Assembly (NCBI RefSeq): GCF_900637395.1
Contig: NZ_LR134372.1
Span: 1,488,001 to 1,552,000, forward strand
Direction: 5' to 3'
Source of the DNA: Campylobacter upsaliensis
GTDB taxonomy: Bacteria > Campylobacterota > Campylobacteria > Campylobacterales > Campylobacteraceae
Length of the DNA: 64,000 bases
Positions 17,707-29,882 of this stretch are shown here, in pieces (the stretch's first letter is position 1; the number at the start of each line of letters is the position of its first letter). The notes below the pieces were generated by a model. The model made no database searches, was not told where the DNA came from, and saw only the letters and a list, made by a program, of their open reading frames with translations. The translations under genes were made by a program, and so were the position numbers.

Positions 17707-18752
17707 TATATCACCTCTAAGTCCGCATTGATAGCACCTGCGCGCTTTAAATTTTCCATTATGGCGATAATGTCATTTGGCGTAGCACCTAATTTATTAA
17801 GCATTCTTGCGATATTTGCCACCGTTGTTTTTGGATTTGAAATTCTAAGGGTATTTGAAGCTGGATCAATAGCCCCTCCGTCCTTCATATCGATTTCATT
17901 TTGTGCTACGGCGTTTTGGTTATTTGGGTCGATTTTAATCGTAATATCCTTATGCGTGATTAGCACAGGCTCAACCTCCACATCAACGCCCGCTATCACA
18001 GTGCCTGTTCTTTCATCGATGATAACTTTACTTTGTGGAGTATAGGCTATATCTTGCTCTAAAACACGAGCCATAAATTCCACTGCACTAAATTCTTCAG
18101 GCTTATTAAGCTTAATCGTGCGGGAATCAATAGCCCTTGCCACGCTTTCATCAAAAACGCTATTTAAAACTCTTTCTATATCGTGAGCTGTTTTAAAATC
18201 CGCCGTTTTAAGACTTAAGGTTAAGTCGGTATTTTCATTAAAATTTTGCGGAATTTCTCTTTCAACATTTGCTCCGCCCATCACACTTGCAGCTGTGGAG
18301 TGTGAGCCTGCCCCACCCGGTCTAGCTGTAAGTCCTCCAGTAGAAAGCGAGCCTTGTGCTATGGCATAAATTTCTCCGTCAATCCCTCTTAAAGCTGTGA
18401 GTAAAAGTGTGCCACCTTGTAAAGATTTCGCATCACCTAAAGATGAAACAGTGATGTCAAGCTTATCGCCACTTTTTGCAAAGGCTGGAAGTTTTGCTGT
18501 AACCATAACTGCAGCGGTATTTTTGGATTTGATGTCGGCTGGATCGACTTTAATATTCATACCTTGCAAGAGATTTGAAACGGATTGTAAGGTAAATTTA
18601 GAGCTTGTGCCATCGCCACTGCCATTAAGTCCTACAACAAGACCATATCCTATGAGCTGATTATCCCTAACGCCCACGGTGTTAGCTACTTCCTTAATAG
18701 GCACTGCAAAAAGCATTGCGCTAAAGGCACAAAGACTTAATAAGAATTTCAT
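17706..18752 (-). CDS. flgI: flagellar P-ring protein FlgI
   Basis: 348 residues with an N-terminal Sec signal (MKFLLSLCAFSAMLFAVP). The FlgI signature VRDNQLIGYGLVVGLNGSGD is near residue 29, and the conserved C-terminal MLNKLGATPNDIIAIMENLKRAGAI region is intact. It forms the periplasmic P ring around the rod. It is the first gene of the minus-strand flagellar operon, under a sigma54-type promoter. Confidence 0.96.
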   Translation of the reverse strand: MKFLLSLCAFSAMLFAVPIKEVANTVGVRDNQLIGYGLVVGLNGSGDGTSSKFTLQSVSNLLQGMNIKVDPADIKSKNTAAVMVTAKLPAFAKSGDKLDITVSSLGDAKSLQGGTLLLTALRGIDGEIYAIAQGSLSTGGLTARPGGAGSHSTAASVMGGANVEREIPQNFNENTDLTLSLKTADFKTAHDIERVLNSVFDESVARAIDSRTIKLNKPEEFSAVEFMARVLEQDIAYTPQSKVIIDERTGTVIAGVDVEVEPVLITHKDITIKIDPNNQNAVAQNEIDMKDGGAIDPASNTLRISNPKTTVANIARMLNKLGATPNDIIAIMENLKRAGAINADLEVI

Positions 18753-18787
18753 AGATTACTCCTTTAATCTTCAACTTAATCACAAAT

Positions 18788-18804
18788 AAGCAAAAAGAGT
18801 TCCA
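18788..18804 (-). promoter_or_regulatory. sigma54 (RpoN) promoter of the flgI operon
   Basis: On the minus strand TGGAAC, five bases, then TTGCTT match the -24/-12 consensus with correct spacing, about 36 bp upstream of the flgI start. Rod, ring and hook genes are RpoN-dependent in Campylobacter. Confidence 0.78.
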
Positions 18805-18887
18805 CTTTTAAAATAGCTTAAAAAAACTGAAATTTAAAGTTTTATTAAGTATTTTTATATATAATTACATTTCTTTTATTTTGTATT

Positions 18888-18962
18888 GGCCCATTCGTCT
18901 AGCGGTTAGGACATCGCCCTTTCACGGCGGTAACACGAGTTCGAGTCTCGTATGGGTCACCA
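18888..18962 (+). tRNA. tRNA-Glu(UUC)
   Basis: The acceptor GGCCCAT pairs with ATGGGTC; A and CCA are encoded. The anticodon loop reads CTTTCAC (UUC). It stands alone on the plus strand in the gap upstream of flgI. The following 183 bp (18963-19145) show no gene that I can support. Confidence 0.95.
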
Positions 18963-19145
18963 CATACATCATTATTTAAGCTAATTTTGACTTCCTAAAA
19001 GATAGAGTTTCATTATATTAATCAGTCTCATTTTTTATCCAACATTTTCTAATATGTATTGAAATGGCATTCTAAATTTCTTTTTAAGTTAGGAAAAATG
19101 TGTTGTTTTATAAATGTTAAAGTATAAAAGTGAAGGTTGACAGCG

Positions 19146-19230
19146 TGGTGCGGATGAAAGGACTTGAACCTTCACGCATTGCTGCACCAGATCCTAAGTC
19201 TGGCGTGTCTGCCAATTTCACCACATCCGC
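19146..19230 (-). tRNA. tRNA-Leu(UAG)
   Basis: The minus-strand acceptor GCGGATG pairs with CATCCGC, then ACCA. The anticodon loop CTTAGGA gives UAG. The class II variable arm gives 85 nt. It is the last (3'-most) of five clustered tRNAs. Confidence 0.94.
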
Positions 19231-19235
19231 AAAAA

Positions 19236-19312
19236 TGGTACGCTCAAGAGGATTCGAACCTCTGACCTACGGCTTAGAAGGCCGTTGCTCTATCCAGCTG
19301 AGCTATGAACGC
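19236..19312 (-). tRNA. tRNA-Arg(UCU)
   Basis: The anticodon stem-loop ACGGC-CTTCTAA-GCCGT gives UCU. CCA is encoded. It lies 5 nt upstream of tRNA-Leu on the same strand. Confidence 0.95.
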
Positions 19313-19322
19313 ATATCTAAGG

Positions 19323-19399
19323 TGGTGCGCCCGATAGGAATCGAACCCATAACCTACAGATCCGAAGTCTGTCGCTCTATCCAATTGAGCTACGGACGC
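19323..19399 (-). tRNA. tRNA-Arg(UCG)
   Basis: The anticodon stem-loop ACAGA-CTTCGGA-TCTGT gives UCG. The acceptor GCGTCCG pairs with CGGGCGC; CCA is encoded. Confidence 0.93.
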
Positions 19400-19402
19400 T
19401 GA

Positions 19403-19480
19403 TGGGGTGAGTGATGGGAATCGAACCCACGACCCTCAGGACCACAATCTGATGCTCTAACCGACTGAGCTACACTCACC
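19403..19480 (-). tRNA. tRNA-His(GUG)
   Basis: The extra 5' G (-1) and C73 before CCA are the hallmark of tRNA-His, and the anticodon is GTG. The last pair of the anticodon stem is an A-C mismatch. Confidence 0.94.
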
Positions 19481-19501
19481 ATTTTTATAAATTATAAAAG
19501 A

Positions 19502-19579
19502 TGGTCGGGGTGAAAAGATTCGAACTTTCGGCCCCCTGGTCCCAAACCAGGTGCGCTAACCAGACTGCGCTACACCCCG
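19502..19579 (-). tRNA. tRNA-Pro(UGG)
   Basis: The acceptor CGGGGTG pairs with CACCCCG, followed by ACCA. The anticodon stem-loop CCTGG-TTTGGGA-CCAGG gives UGG. It is first in the five-tRNA minus-strand cluster. Confidence 0.95.
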
Positions 19580-19703
19580 TAAAATTAAAGTCGTTATTAT
19601 GCCAAAAAAAGAATTTTATGTCAAGCATTGAAATTTATTAATGATACGATATTTTTAAAATATAATATTTTGATAATTAAACTCAAATTTATTTTTAAAA
19701 GAA

Positions 19704-19709
19704 TATAAT
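19704..19709 (+). promoter_or_regulatory. sigma70 -10 box (TATAAT) of feoAB
   Basis: A TATAAT lies about 31 bp upstream of the feoA ATG. The region between it and the tRNA-Pro gene is extremely A+T-rich. Iron repression by Fur is expected for feoAB from the family, but I cannot point to a convincing Fur box. Confidence 0.55.
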
Positions 19710-19738
19710 ACGCCTTCAATATTTTTTAAGGAGATTTT

Positions 19739-19963
19739 ATGACACTGGATTCTTTAAAAGATGGAGAAAGTGCTTTAATAATAGGTTTTGACGCTCCATT
19801 GGAACTTAAAAATAGGCTTTTAAATTTTGGTTTTTTAAAAAATAAAAAAATCAAAAAACTCAATTCTTCCTTAAAAAAAGCGACAATTTTAGTTGAGCTT
19901 GAAAATTCCTGCGTGATTTTAAGAGCTAATGAGGCTAAATTTATAAAAATAGAAAGAATTTAA
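19739..19963 (+). CDS. feoA: ferrous iron transport protein FeoA
   Basis: 74 residues, a small SH3-like protein that assists FeoB. It has the typical short beta-rich layout: an N-terminal TLDSLKDGESALIIG, then a central LKNRLLNFGFLKNKKI segment, and ends just before feoB, whose ATG follows immediately after the stop. It starts after an AAGGAG site. Confidence 0.9.
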   Translation: MTLDSLKDGESALIIGFDAPLELKNRLLNFGFLKNKKIKKLNSSLKKATILVELENSCVILRANEAKFIKIERI

Positions 19964-21964
19964 ATGAAAAAAATTAACATCATTTTAGTTGGTCAGCCAA
20001 ATGTTGGAAAAAGTTCTCTTATAAATGCACTTTGCAAGTCAAATTTAAAGGTAGGAAATTTCCCGGGAGTTACAGTGGAGAAGGCAAGTGCGAAAATTGT
20101 TTATAAAAATTATACGCTTGAATTTATCGATTTACCTGGGACTTATGCGCTTGATGGTTATTCTGAAGAAGAGAAAATTACTCAAAATTATATTAAGACG
20201 CAAAATTATGATCTTATCATTAATATACTTGATTCCACAAATTTAAAACGCAATTTCATCTTAAGCACTCAGCTTTTAGAGTGTCAAAAAAAGATGATTT
20301 TAGCTCTTAATATGAGCGATGAAGCCAAAAAAGAGGGCTTTAGTATCGATGTAAAGAAGCTTGAAGAGCTGATTAAAACGCCTAGCATTAGCATTTCTTC
20401 TAGGACGAAAGAAAATTTAAACGCTCTTTTAGAGCTTATCATACAAACGCACGAAGCCGCTTTTACCCCCTTTTTGAGACCTTATGGGGAGCAGTTGGAA
20501 GAAGAACTTGCTAAAATTCAGCAAGATATAGAAAAACTTAATTTAAATGAAAATCCTAGAGCCTATGCCGTGTCCTTACTTCAAAATAAAATTCAAAATA
20601 ATGTTTGTCAAGAGGTGGTAAAAAATTCGCAAAATAGGCTTTTTGAGCGTTATCAAAGTCAAAATATTGATGAAATTTTTAAGGAGGATTTACTCGCTTT
20701 TAGTGCAGGGCTTTCTCAGCAAATTTCAAAGCAAGAGCCCACTTCAAATAACATCACAAAAAGTCTTGATGCTCTTTTGATTAATAAATATTTTGGAGTG
20801 CCAATCTTTTTATTTTTAATGTGGGTGCTTTTTCAGCTTACATTTACGCTTGGTGCTATTCCTATGGATTATATAGAAATGGGCTTTGGGGCGCTTGGGG
20901 ATTTGTGTAAAGAATACATTTCCAACGAGCTTTTAGCCTCTGTTTTAGCTGATGGGATTATAGGCGGTGTGGGGGCTGTGATTTTATTTTTGCCTAATAT
21001 TTTGATTTTATTTTTCGGCATTGCTCTTTTAGAAACTACGGGCTATATGTCGCGTGTGGCGTTTTTACTTGATGGAATTTTGTATAAATTTGGCTTACAC
21101 GGAAAAAGTTTTATTCCACTTGTTACGGGTTTTGGTTGCTCTGTGCCTGCCTTTATGGCTACAAGAACGCTTAAAAATAAAAGAGATAGACTTCTTACGC
21201 TTTTTGTAATTAATTTTATGAGTTGTGGAGCTAGGTTACCCGTTTATGTGCTTTTTATCGGTGCTTTTTTTGGGGGTGAGCAAGCGGGAAATTATTTATT
21301 TGGAATTTATATTTTAGGTGCTTTTTTGGGGCTTTTAGCGGCTAAATTTTTAAAAATGACTGCTTTTAGGGGCATTGATGAGCCTTTTGTTATGGAAATG
21401 CCAAAATACCGTATGCCAAATTGGAATTTGGTATGGCAAATGTCTCTTAATAAAGCTAAGATGTATCTTAAGAAAGCGGGTACTTTTATATTATTAGCCT
21501 CCATTTTAATATGGTTTGCAAGTAATTTTCCTATTCAAACAAATGCACCAGAAGATGAGAAAAAAGCTGCAGAATTACAGGTCGAAAACAGCTACTTGGG
21601 GCAGTTTGGTAAGACTATCGAGCCTATTTTTGCTCCACTTGAGCTTGACTGGAAATTAAGCGTTTCTTTGCTAAGTGGTTTAGCGGCTAAGGAAGTGATG
21701 ATTTCAACGCTTGGGGTGCTTTATGCTTTGGGTGAGGATTTGGACGAAAATGATGAAAATTTAAGACAAACCCTCGCTTCAAATATCCCTTTTAGCACGG
21801 CGGTGGCATATATTTTGTTTGTGATGATTTATAATCCTTGTTTTGCGGCAACCATAGTTTTTGCAAAAGAAAGTGGTAAAGCTAAATACATGCTTTATCT
21901 TTTTTTATTTACTTGCATAAGTGCTTATATCGTGGCTTTCATAGGGCTTCATCTTAGTAAAATG

Positions 21965-21973
<9 letters not shown>
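19964..21973 (+). CDS. feoB: ferrous iron transporter FeoB
   Basis: 669 residues. The N-terminal G-protein domain has GQPNVGKSS (G1), DLPGTY (G3) and NMSD (G4) within 125 residues. The membrane part starts near residue 275, with the gate motifs GYMSRVAFL-D and GFGCSVPAFMATRTL, and a later GLAAKEV motif. It imports Fe2+ through the inner membrane. The stop overlaps the convergent hydA2-like gene by 9 nt. Confidence 0.97.
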
Positions 21974-25074
<3,101 letters not shown>

Positions 25075-25078
<4 letters not shown>

Positions 25079-26265
25079 TCACCTCGTAAAGGTTTCACGC
25101 CCGGAAGTTCTTTACCCTCGATTAGCTCTAAACTTGCCCCACCTCCTGTGGAAATAAAGGTCATCTCATCAGCCTCGCCACTTCTTGCGACTACATCAGC
25201 CGTATCACCTCCTCCTATGATGGTCGTAGCGTGGCTATCGCCTATGAAATGTGCCATTTTTAAAGAACCTTTAGCAAATTTTTCTATCTCAAAAACGCCC
25301 ATAGGTCCATTCCACCAGATCGTTTGTGCATCGGCTAAAGCTTCTCTAAAAAGTTTCCCACTAGCAGGTCCTATGTCAAGTCCCATAAAGCCACTTGGAA
25401 TTTCTTGCGTTGGCACATAAGACATAAAAGCTTCGCTCGAACAAGTCCTTGCCACAGCCACATCAACTGGTAGGTAAATTTTCACACCAAGTTCTTTACC
25501 CTTTTTCATAATCGCCCTTGCATCTTCGAGTAATTCTTCTTCTAAAAGTGAATTTCCTATATCATAGCCTAAAGCTTTTAAAAAGGTGAAAGCCATACCT
25601 CCGCCTATGATGAGTTTATCGACTTTTGGCAGGAGATTGATAAGGGCTTGTAGCTTTCCGCTTACTTTTGAGCCGCCTACTACTGCGACAAAAGGACGAG
25701 CGGGGTGGCGTAAAAGATTATCAGCGAATTTAATCTCTTTTTGTAACAAAAAGCCTGCTGCTTTCACATCAAAAAATCTTGTAATCGCCTCCACACTCGC
25801 ATGCGCTCTATGACACACGCCAAAGGCGTCGTTAATATAAATTTCCGCCATAGAGGCAAGTTCTTTAGCTAAATTTTCATCGTTTTTCGTTTCGCCCTTT
25901 TCAAAACGCAAATTCTCAAGCATTAAAATTTCACCTGCCTCTAAATTTTCCGCCTTTTTCTTTGCGTCTTCACCAATGACATCTTTAGCTAAAAGCACTT
26001 CTTTACTCATAAGTCTTGAAAGTCTCTTTGCTACAGGTTCTAGGGAGTATTTTGAACTAATTTCTTTTGGGCGTCCAAGATGAGAGGCTAAAATCACGCT
26101 ACAACCATTATCTAAACAATATCTTATCGTAGGGATAGCCGATCTTATGCGTCTATCATCTGTGATATTTAAAAAATCATCTTGAGGGACATTAAAATCA
26201 CATCTTATAAAAACCTTTTTTTTAGCTAAGTCTATATCTTTAATGGAGATAATTTCGCTCTTCAT
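25075..26265 (-). CDS. pgk: phosphoglycerate kinase
   Basis: 396 residues. The N-domain substrate motif RCDFNVPQD is at residue 21. SHLGRPK is near residue 60, and the C-terminal nucleotide motif WNGPMGVFE and the GGGDT loop are intact. It makes ATP in lower glycolysis or consumes it in gluconeogenesis. It follows gapA by 1 nt. Confidence 0.97.
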
Positions 26266-26266
26266 C

Positions 26267-27262
26267 TTAAGCTCCCATTACATAAACAGCCATATCGACA
26301 AGGCGACTAGAATAGCCCCATTCATTGTCATACCAAGCGACAATTTTAACAAAATCCTCGCTAATCACTTGAGTTAAATCACTTGCCACCACAGCACCAA
26401 AAGGCGATGTGATGAAATCGCTCGAAACTCTTTCTTCATCATCAACGGCTAAAATTCCTTTTAAATTTGTCTTGCTTGCCTTTCTAAAGGCTTCATTGAG
26501 CTCTTCTTTACTTACTTTTTTGCTTAAAAGTGCGGTTAAATCCACGCTTGAAACATCAATCACAGGCACACGCATACTTTGTCCGTGAAGTTTGCCATCA
26601 AGCTCTGGCATTACAAGCTTCATAGCTTTTGCCGCTCCTGTTGAAGTTGGGATAATATTTTGTGCAGCAGCTCGGCTACGGCGTTTATCCTTAGCCTTAG
26701 CATCGATAATGCTTTGCCCATTTGTATAAGCGTGTATAGTCGTCATTAAGCCTTTTTCTATGCCAAAATTATCTTGTAAAACTCTACAAACAGGACCTAA
26801 GCAATTAGTCGTGCAAGAAGCGTTAGAAATAATAGCCTCGCCTTTGTAAAGATGAGAATTCACACCCATTACAAAGGTTGGGGTATTATCCTTTGCGGGA
26901 GCGGACATTAGCACCTTTTTAATGCCCTTATTTAAAAAGGCTTGACATTTTTCTTGCGTTAAATGCGCACCTGTGCATTCAAAAACGAGCTCTGCGCCAT
27001 ATTTTGCAAAGTCAAGCTCATTAATATCACGCGTATGAAACATTTTAACTTTTTTGCTATTAATGAGTAAATCGCCATTTTCAAGCTCCACGCTCGCATC
27101 AAATTCGCCGTGAACAGAGTCATATTTTAAGAGGTATTTTGTCAGTTCAAGCTCTGTCGTATCATTGATAGCTACAAGCTCTAAATCATCACGCTTTGTG
27201 ATGATTCTCGCTACACATCGCCCTATACGCCCAAAACCATTAATCGCAACTTTTATAGCCAT
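26267..27262 (-). CDS. gapA: glyceraldehyde-3-phosphate dehydrogenase
   Basis: 331 residues with the NAD-binding NGFGRIGR motif, the catalytic [12 protein letters not shown] segment near residue 150 and the C-terminal WYDNEWGYS motif. It is first in the minus-strand operon gapA-pgk-tpiA-fabI-hydA2-like, and divergent from nadD. Confidence 0.97.
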   Translation of the reverse strand: MAIKVAINGFGRIGRCVARIITKRDDLELVAINDTTELELTKYLLKYDSVHGEFDASVELENGDLLINSKKVKMFHTRDINELDFAKYGAELVFECTGAHLTQEKCQAFLNKGIKKVLMSAPAKDNTPTFVMGVNSHLYKGEAIISNASCTTNCLGPVCRVLQDNFGIEKGLMTTIHAYTNGQSIIDAKAKDKRRSRAAAQNIIPTSTGAAKAMKLVMPELDGKLHGQSMRVPVIDVSSVDLTALLSKKVSKEELNEAFRKASKTNLKGILAVDDEERVSSDFITSPFGAVVASDLTQVISEDFVKIVAWYDNEWGYSSRLVDMAVYVMGA

Positions 27263-27323
27263 TTAATTTCCTTTTGCAAAATAAAATGCTAGAATTCTAC
27301 AAAAAAAAGGTTAAAAAATTTAA

Positions 27324-27863
27324 ATGAAAATCGCACTTTTTGGAGGGAGTTTCGACCCACCACATCAAGGACACGAAAGCGTTATAAAAGAGGCTTTAAA
27401 TACACTAGAAATCGACAAACTCATCATTATGCCAGCTTTCATTAGCCCCTTTAAAGAAAGTGTGAGTGTTCCTGCACAAAAAAGGTTAGAGTGGGTTAAA
27501 AAACTTTGGGGGAAATTAGAAAAAGTCGAAATTTGTGATTTTGAAATCAAGCAAAATCGTCCCGTGCCGAGTATAGAGAGTGTTAATTTTCTTTATCAAA
27601 TTTATAAGCCTAGCAAATTTTATCTTTTAGTGGGAGCTGATCATCTTCAAACTTTATCTTCTTGGCACTCTTTTGAAGAGCTTAAAAAAAAGGTAGAATT
27701 TGTTATAGCAAAGCGTGATAAAATAGTAATTCCAAAGAATTTTAAAGATTTAAATACGCACATTAATATCTCCTCATCTTTTATAAGAAAGCATTTAAAT
27801 TTAGATAAAGTAAGTGATGAAATTCAAGAAGAGGTGAAAAAATACTACCAAAAACAGCTATAA
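27324..27863 (+). CDS. nadD: nicotinate-nucleotide adenylyltransferase NadD
   Basis: 179 residues. It has the nucleotidyltransferase GGSFDPPHQGH motif at the N-terminus and the ISSSFIRK motif near the C-terminus (the ISSTxxR site). It makes deamido-NAD from nicotinate mononucleotide. It is followed 20 nt later by rsfS, a pairing common in bacteria. Confidence 0.95.
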   Translation: MKIALFGGSFDPPHQGHESVIKEALNTLEIDKLIIMPAFISPFKESVSVPAQKRLEWVKKLWGKLEKVEICDFEIKQNRPVPSIESVNFLYQIYKPSKFYLLVGADHLQTLSSWHSFEELKKKVEFVIAKRDKIVIPKNFKDLNTHINISSSFIRKHLNLDKVSDEIQEEVKKYYQKQL

Positions 27864-27883
27864 TTTTAAAATAAAGGACGAAA

Positions 27884-28201
27884 ATGCAAGAAAGAATCAC
27901 CGCAATCACACAAATTTTAGATGAAAAAAAGGCTGAAGATATTGAAATTTTTGATATGAGAGGGGGAGAGTATTTTGTAAGCTTTGTCATCATCGCTACG
28001 ACTTTGGGCGAAAGACACGCCCTTTCTTTAATCGATGAACTTAAAACTAAACTGAAAGCCAAAGGGGAGGAATTTTTAAACATAGAAAGCAGTGAGCAAT
28101 GGAGCGTGATTGATTTGGGTGATATTTTAATCCACCTCCTAAGCCAAGAACATCGCGGAATTTATAAGCTAGAAGAGCTTTTAAGGGACTTTGTAATTTA
28201 A
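27884..28201 (+). CDS. rsfS: ribosomal silencing factor RsfS
   Basis: 105 residues, usual length, with the RsfS/Iojap pattern KAEDIEIFDMRG near residue 16 and WSVIDLGDILIHLLSQEHRGIYKLE near the C-terminus. It binds ribosomal protein L14 and blocks subunit joining in starvation. The stop overlaps the convergent glycosyltransferase gene by 21 nt. Confidence 0.94.
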   Translation: MQERITAITQILDEKKAEDIEIFDMRGGEYFVSFVIIATTLGERHALSLIDELKTKLKAKGEEFLNIESSEQWSVIDLGDILIHLLSQEHRGIYKLEELLRDFVI

Positions 28202-29872
28202 AATCTTACAAATTTGCTTTTTAATGCCGCTAGGTCCTTCTTGATTAACCCTACAAAAATGCGCTTTCTGCCAAAAAATGCTTTTAGGGCTTTCAATTTT
28301 CCCCCAACGCCAATCAAAGCGGTCTCCCAAAAGCACTAAAGTGGGAATTCCTAAAGCTAAACTCAAATGTGCTATCGCACTATCAATGCTTACAAGCAAA
28401 TCCACCTCACGCAAAGCCTCGCTTGTAGCTAACCAATCATTAAGCTCAAAAGATACATCTTTAATATTAGCAGGAAGTTCTAATTCGCCTTTTTGATAAA
28501 GAGTGAAATTCACAAGCTCCACATCAAGTCCATCAAAAGCCTCAAGTAAAAATTCCAAATCAATATTGCGATAAAATAAACTTTGTGTATGGGGAATAGT
28601 GCTTGTGCGAAAGCAAATTCCTACCTTCGCTCTTTGCATCCGTGTCTTTTTCTCCACGCTAATGAGAGGCGAGGGTAATTTTGCTATGGTTTTCGCATTA
28701 TAAACACCTAAGAAAAAATAAAGGGAGCAAATCGGCACCGCATAATCAAAATCTTGCGGAATTTGTGCGAATACTTTAAGATTACTTTGAATTTTATTTT
28801 GTTTTTGAAGCGTTTGAATATGTGTATTAAAAAGACTAAATAACGCACTTTGAGGGCAAAAAATCACTTCCTTTGCCACCTTAGAAAGACTGCGTAAAAT
28901 GCGAGAAAACATTATTGTATCTCCATAACCTTGCTCGCAATACACAAGCACTTTTTTGCCGTGTAAAAAATTTTTATTTTCATAAAAAGCCGCATAAGCA
29001 GCATCATAATGCCTTTGAGAAAAAGTGAATTTAGAAGCTGCGTGTAAGCGTGTTTCATAATATAAAAAGCCCTCTTCAAAGCGTCCCAAACGCAAACAAA
29101 ATTTAGAAAATTCAAAACTAGTATATATATCAGCATTCAAAGAAATAGCTCTTTTATAGCATTTATAAGCCTTATCATAATAGCCTGTATATTCTAAAGT
29201 TAAAGCATAAAAGAGGAAAAATTGAGGATTTTTAGCATTATAATTTTCTACTTTTTTAAATACATTAAGAGCATTATCATAGCGATAAAGTCTAAAATTT
29301 AAATATGCCAATTCAACAACCAAACGCATATAAAGAAAATCATCAAGTGCATTAAGCAATTCTTCTTTTTCCTTGCTTGGATTTTTTTCCTTCTCTAATT
29401 CTTGTTTATATTCTAAAAAATGATGATAAGCTTTCTCCACTATGGCAAGGGATTTTTCATCATTGGTATATTTGTGCGCAAGAGCGTAATTAAGCCAAAG
29501 TTCTTTAGAATAAGGCTCTTGTTTTAAAAGTTTTTCAAATAAAATTTCAGCTTCATCATAAAAACTATAAGACACAAGAATAAGAGTTAGCTCGAAAGTA
29601 AAAGTATAATCGTGCTCTCTTGTTAAAAGTTTATCAACAATATTTTGTATTTTTTCTGGGGGGGGGGTAGCATCTTGAAGATTGCCATATACGCGTAATA
29701 ATAGAAGTAAAACATAAGAACTTTGCTCTTTCATATCTTCTAAAATTACTTGTGCTTTTTCATAATTGCCCTCCTCACAAGCTAACAAAGCTCCAGCATA
29801 ATCATCGCAAGATAAAGCATAAATTTCCTTGTAATTCTTGCGGGAAATGTAAAATAAATCTTTTTGTGTCAT
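28181..29872 (-). CDS. TPR-containing glycosyltransferase-like protein, phase-variable C10 tract
   Basis: 563 residues from the ATG at 29872, which has an AAGGA site; the longer start at 29893 lies inside the preceding gene. The N-terminal roughly 290 residues are TPR-like helical repeats with A/L/Y periodicity. The C-terminal part resembles TPR-linked GT9/GT41-type transferases, with EQGYGDTIMFSR and a late LVSIDSAIAHLSLALGIPTL segment. A run of ten C (minus strand; 29658-29667) at codons 69-72 is in frame here, so this allele reads as ON. The acceptor, perhaps flagellin or another surface glycan, is unknown. Confidence 0.78.
   Translation of the reverse strand: MTQKDLFYISRKNYKEIYALSCDDYAGALLACEEGNYEKAQVILEDMKEQSSYVLLLLLRVYGNLQDATPPPEKIQNIVDKLLTREHDYTFTFELTLILVSYSFYDEAEILFEKLLKQEPYSKELWLNYALAHKYTNDEKSLAIVEKAYHHFLEYKQELEKEKNPSKEKEELLNALDDFLYMRLVVELAYLNFRLYRYDNALNVFKKVENYNAKNPQFFLFYALTLEYTGYYDKAYKCYKRAISLNADIYTSFEFSKFCLRLGRFEEGFLYYETRLHAASKFTFSQRHYDAAYAAFYENKNFLHGKKVLVYCEQGYGDTIMFSRILRSLSKVAKEVIFCPQSALFSLFNTHIQTLQKQNKIQSNLKVFAQIPQDFDYAVPICSLYFFLGVYNAKTIAKLPSPLISVEKKTRMQRAKVGICFRTSTIPHTQSLFYRNIDLEFLLEAFDGLDVELVNFTLYQKGELELPANIKDVSFELNDWLATSEALREVDLLVSIDSAIAHLSLALGIPTLVLLGDRFDWRWGKIESPKSIFWQKAHFCRVNQEGPSGIKKQICKILNYKVP
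29658..29667. repeat. homopolymeric G10/C10 tract inside a glycosyltransferase gene
   Basis: Ten consecutive G on the plus strand encode Thr-Pro-Pro-Pro on the minus strand. Tracts of eight or more G/C slip in Campylobacter. Loss or gain of one base would shift the frame about 490 codons before the end of the protein. Confidence 0.9.
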
Positions 29873-29882
29873 CAATGTTTCC

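Noticed and set aside
19130-19402. A 90-codon plus-strand ORF across three tRNA genes
   Set aside because: It is antisense to tRNA-Leu and two tRNA-Arg genes; its GFEPLTYG-like repeats are the well-known false protein made by translating clustered tRNAs.
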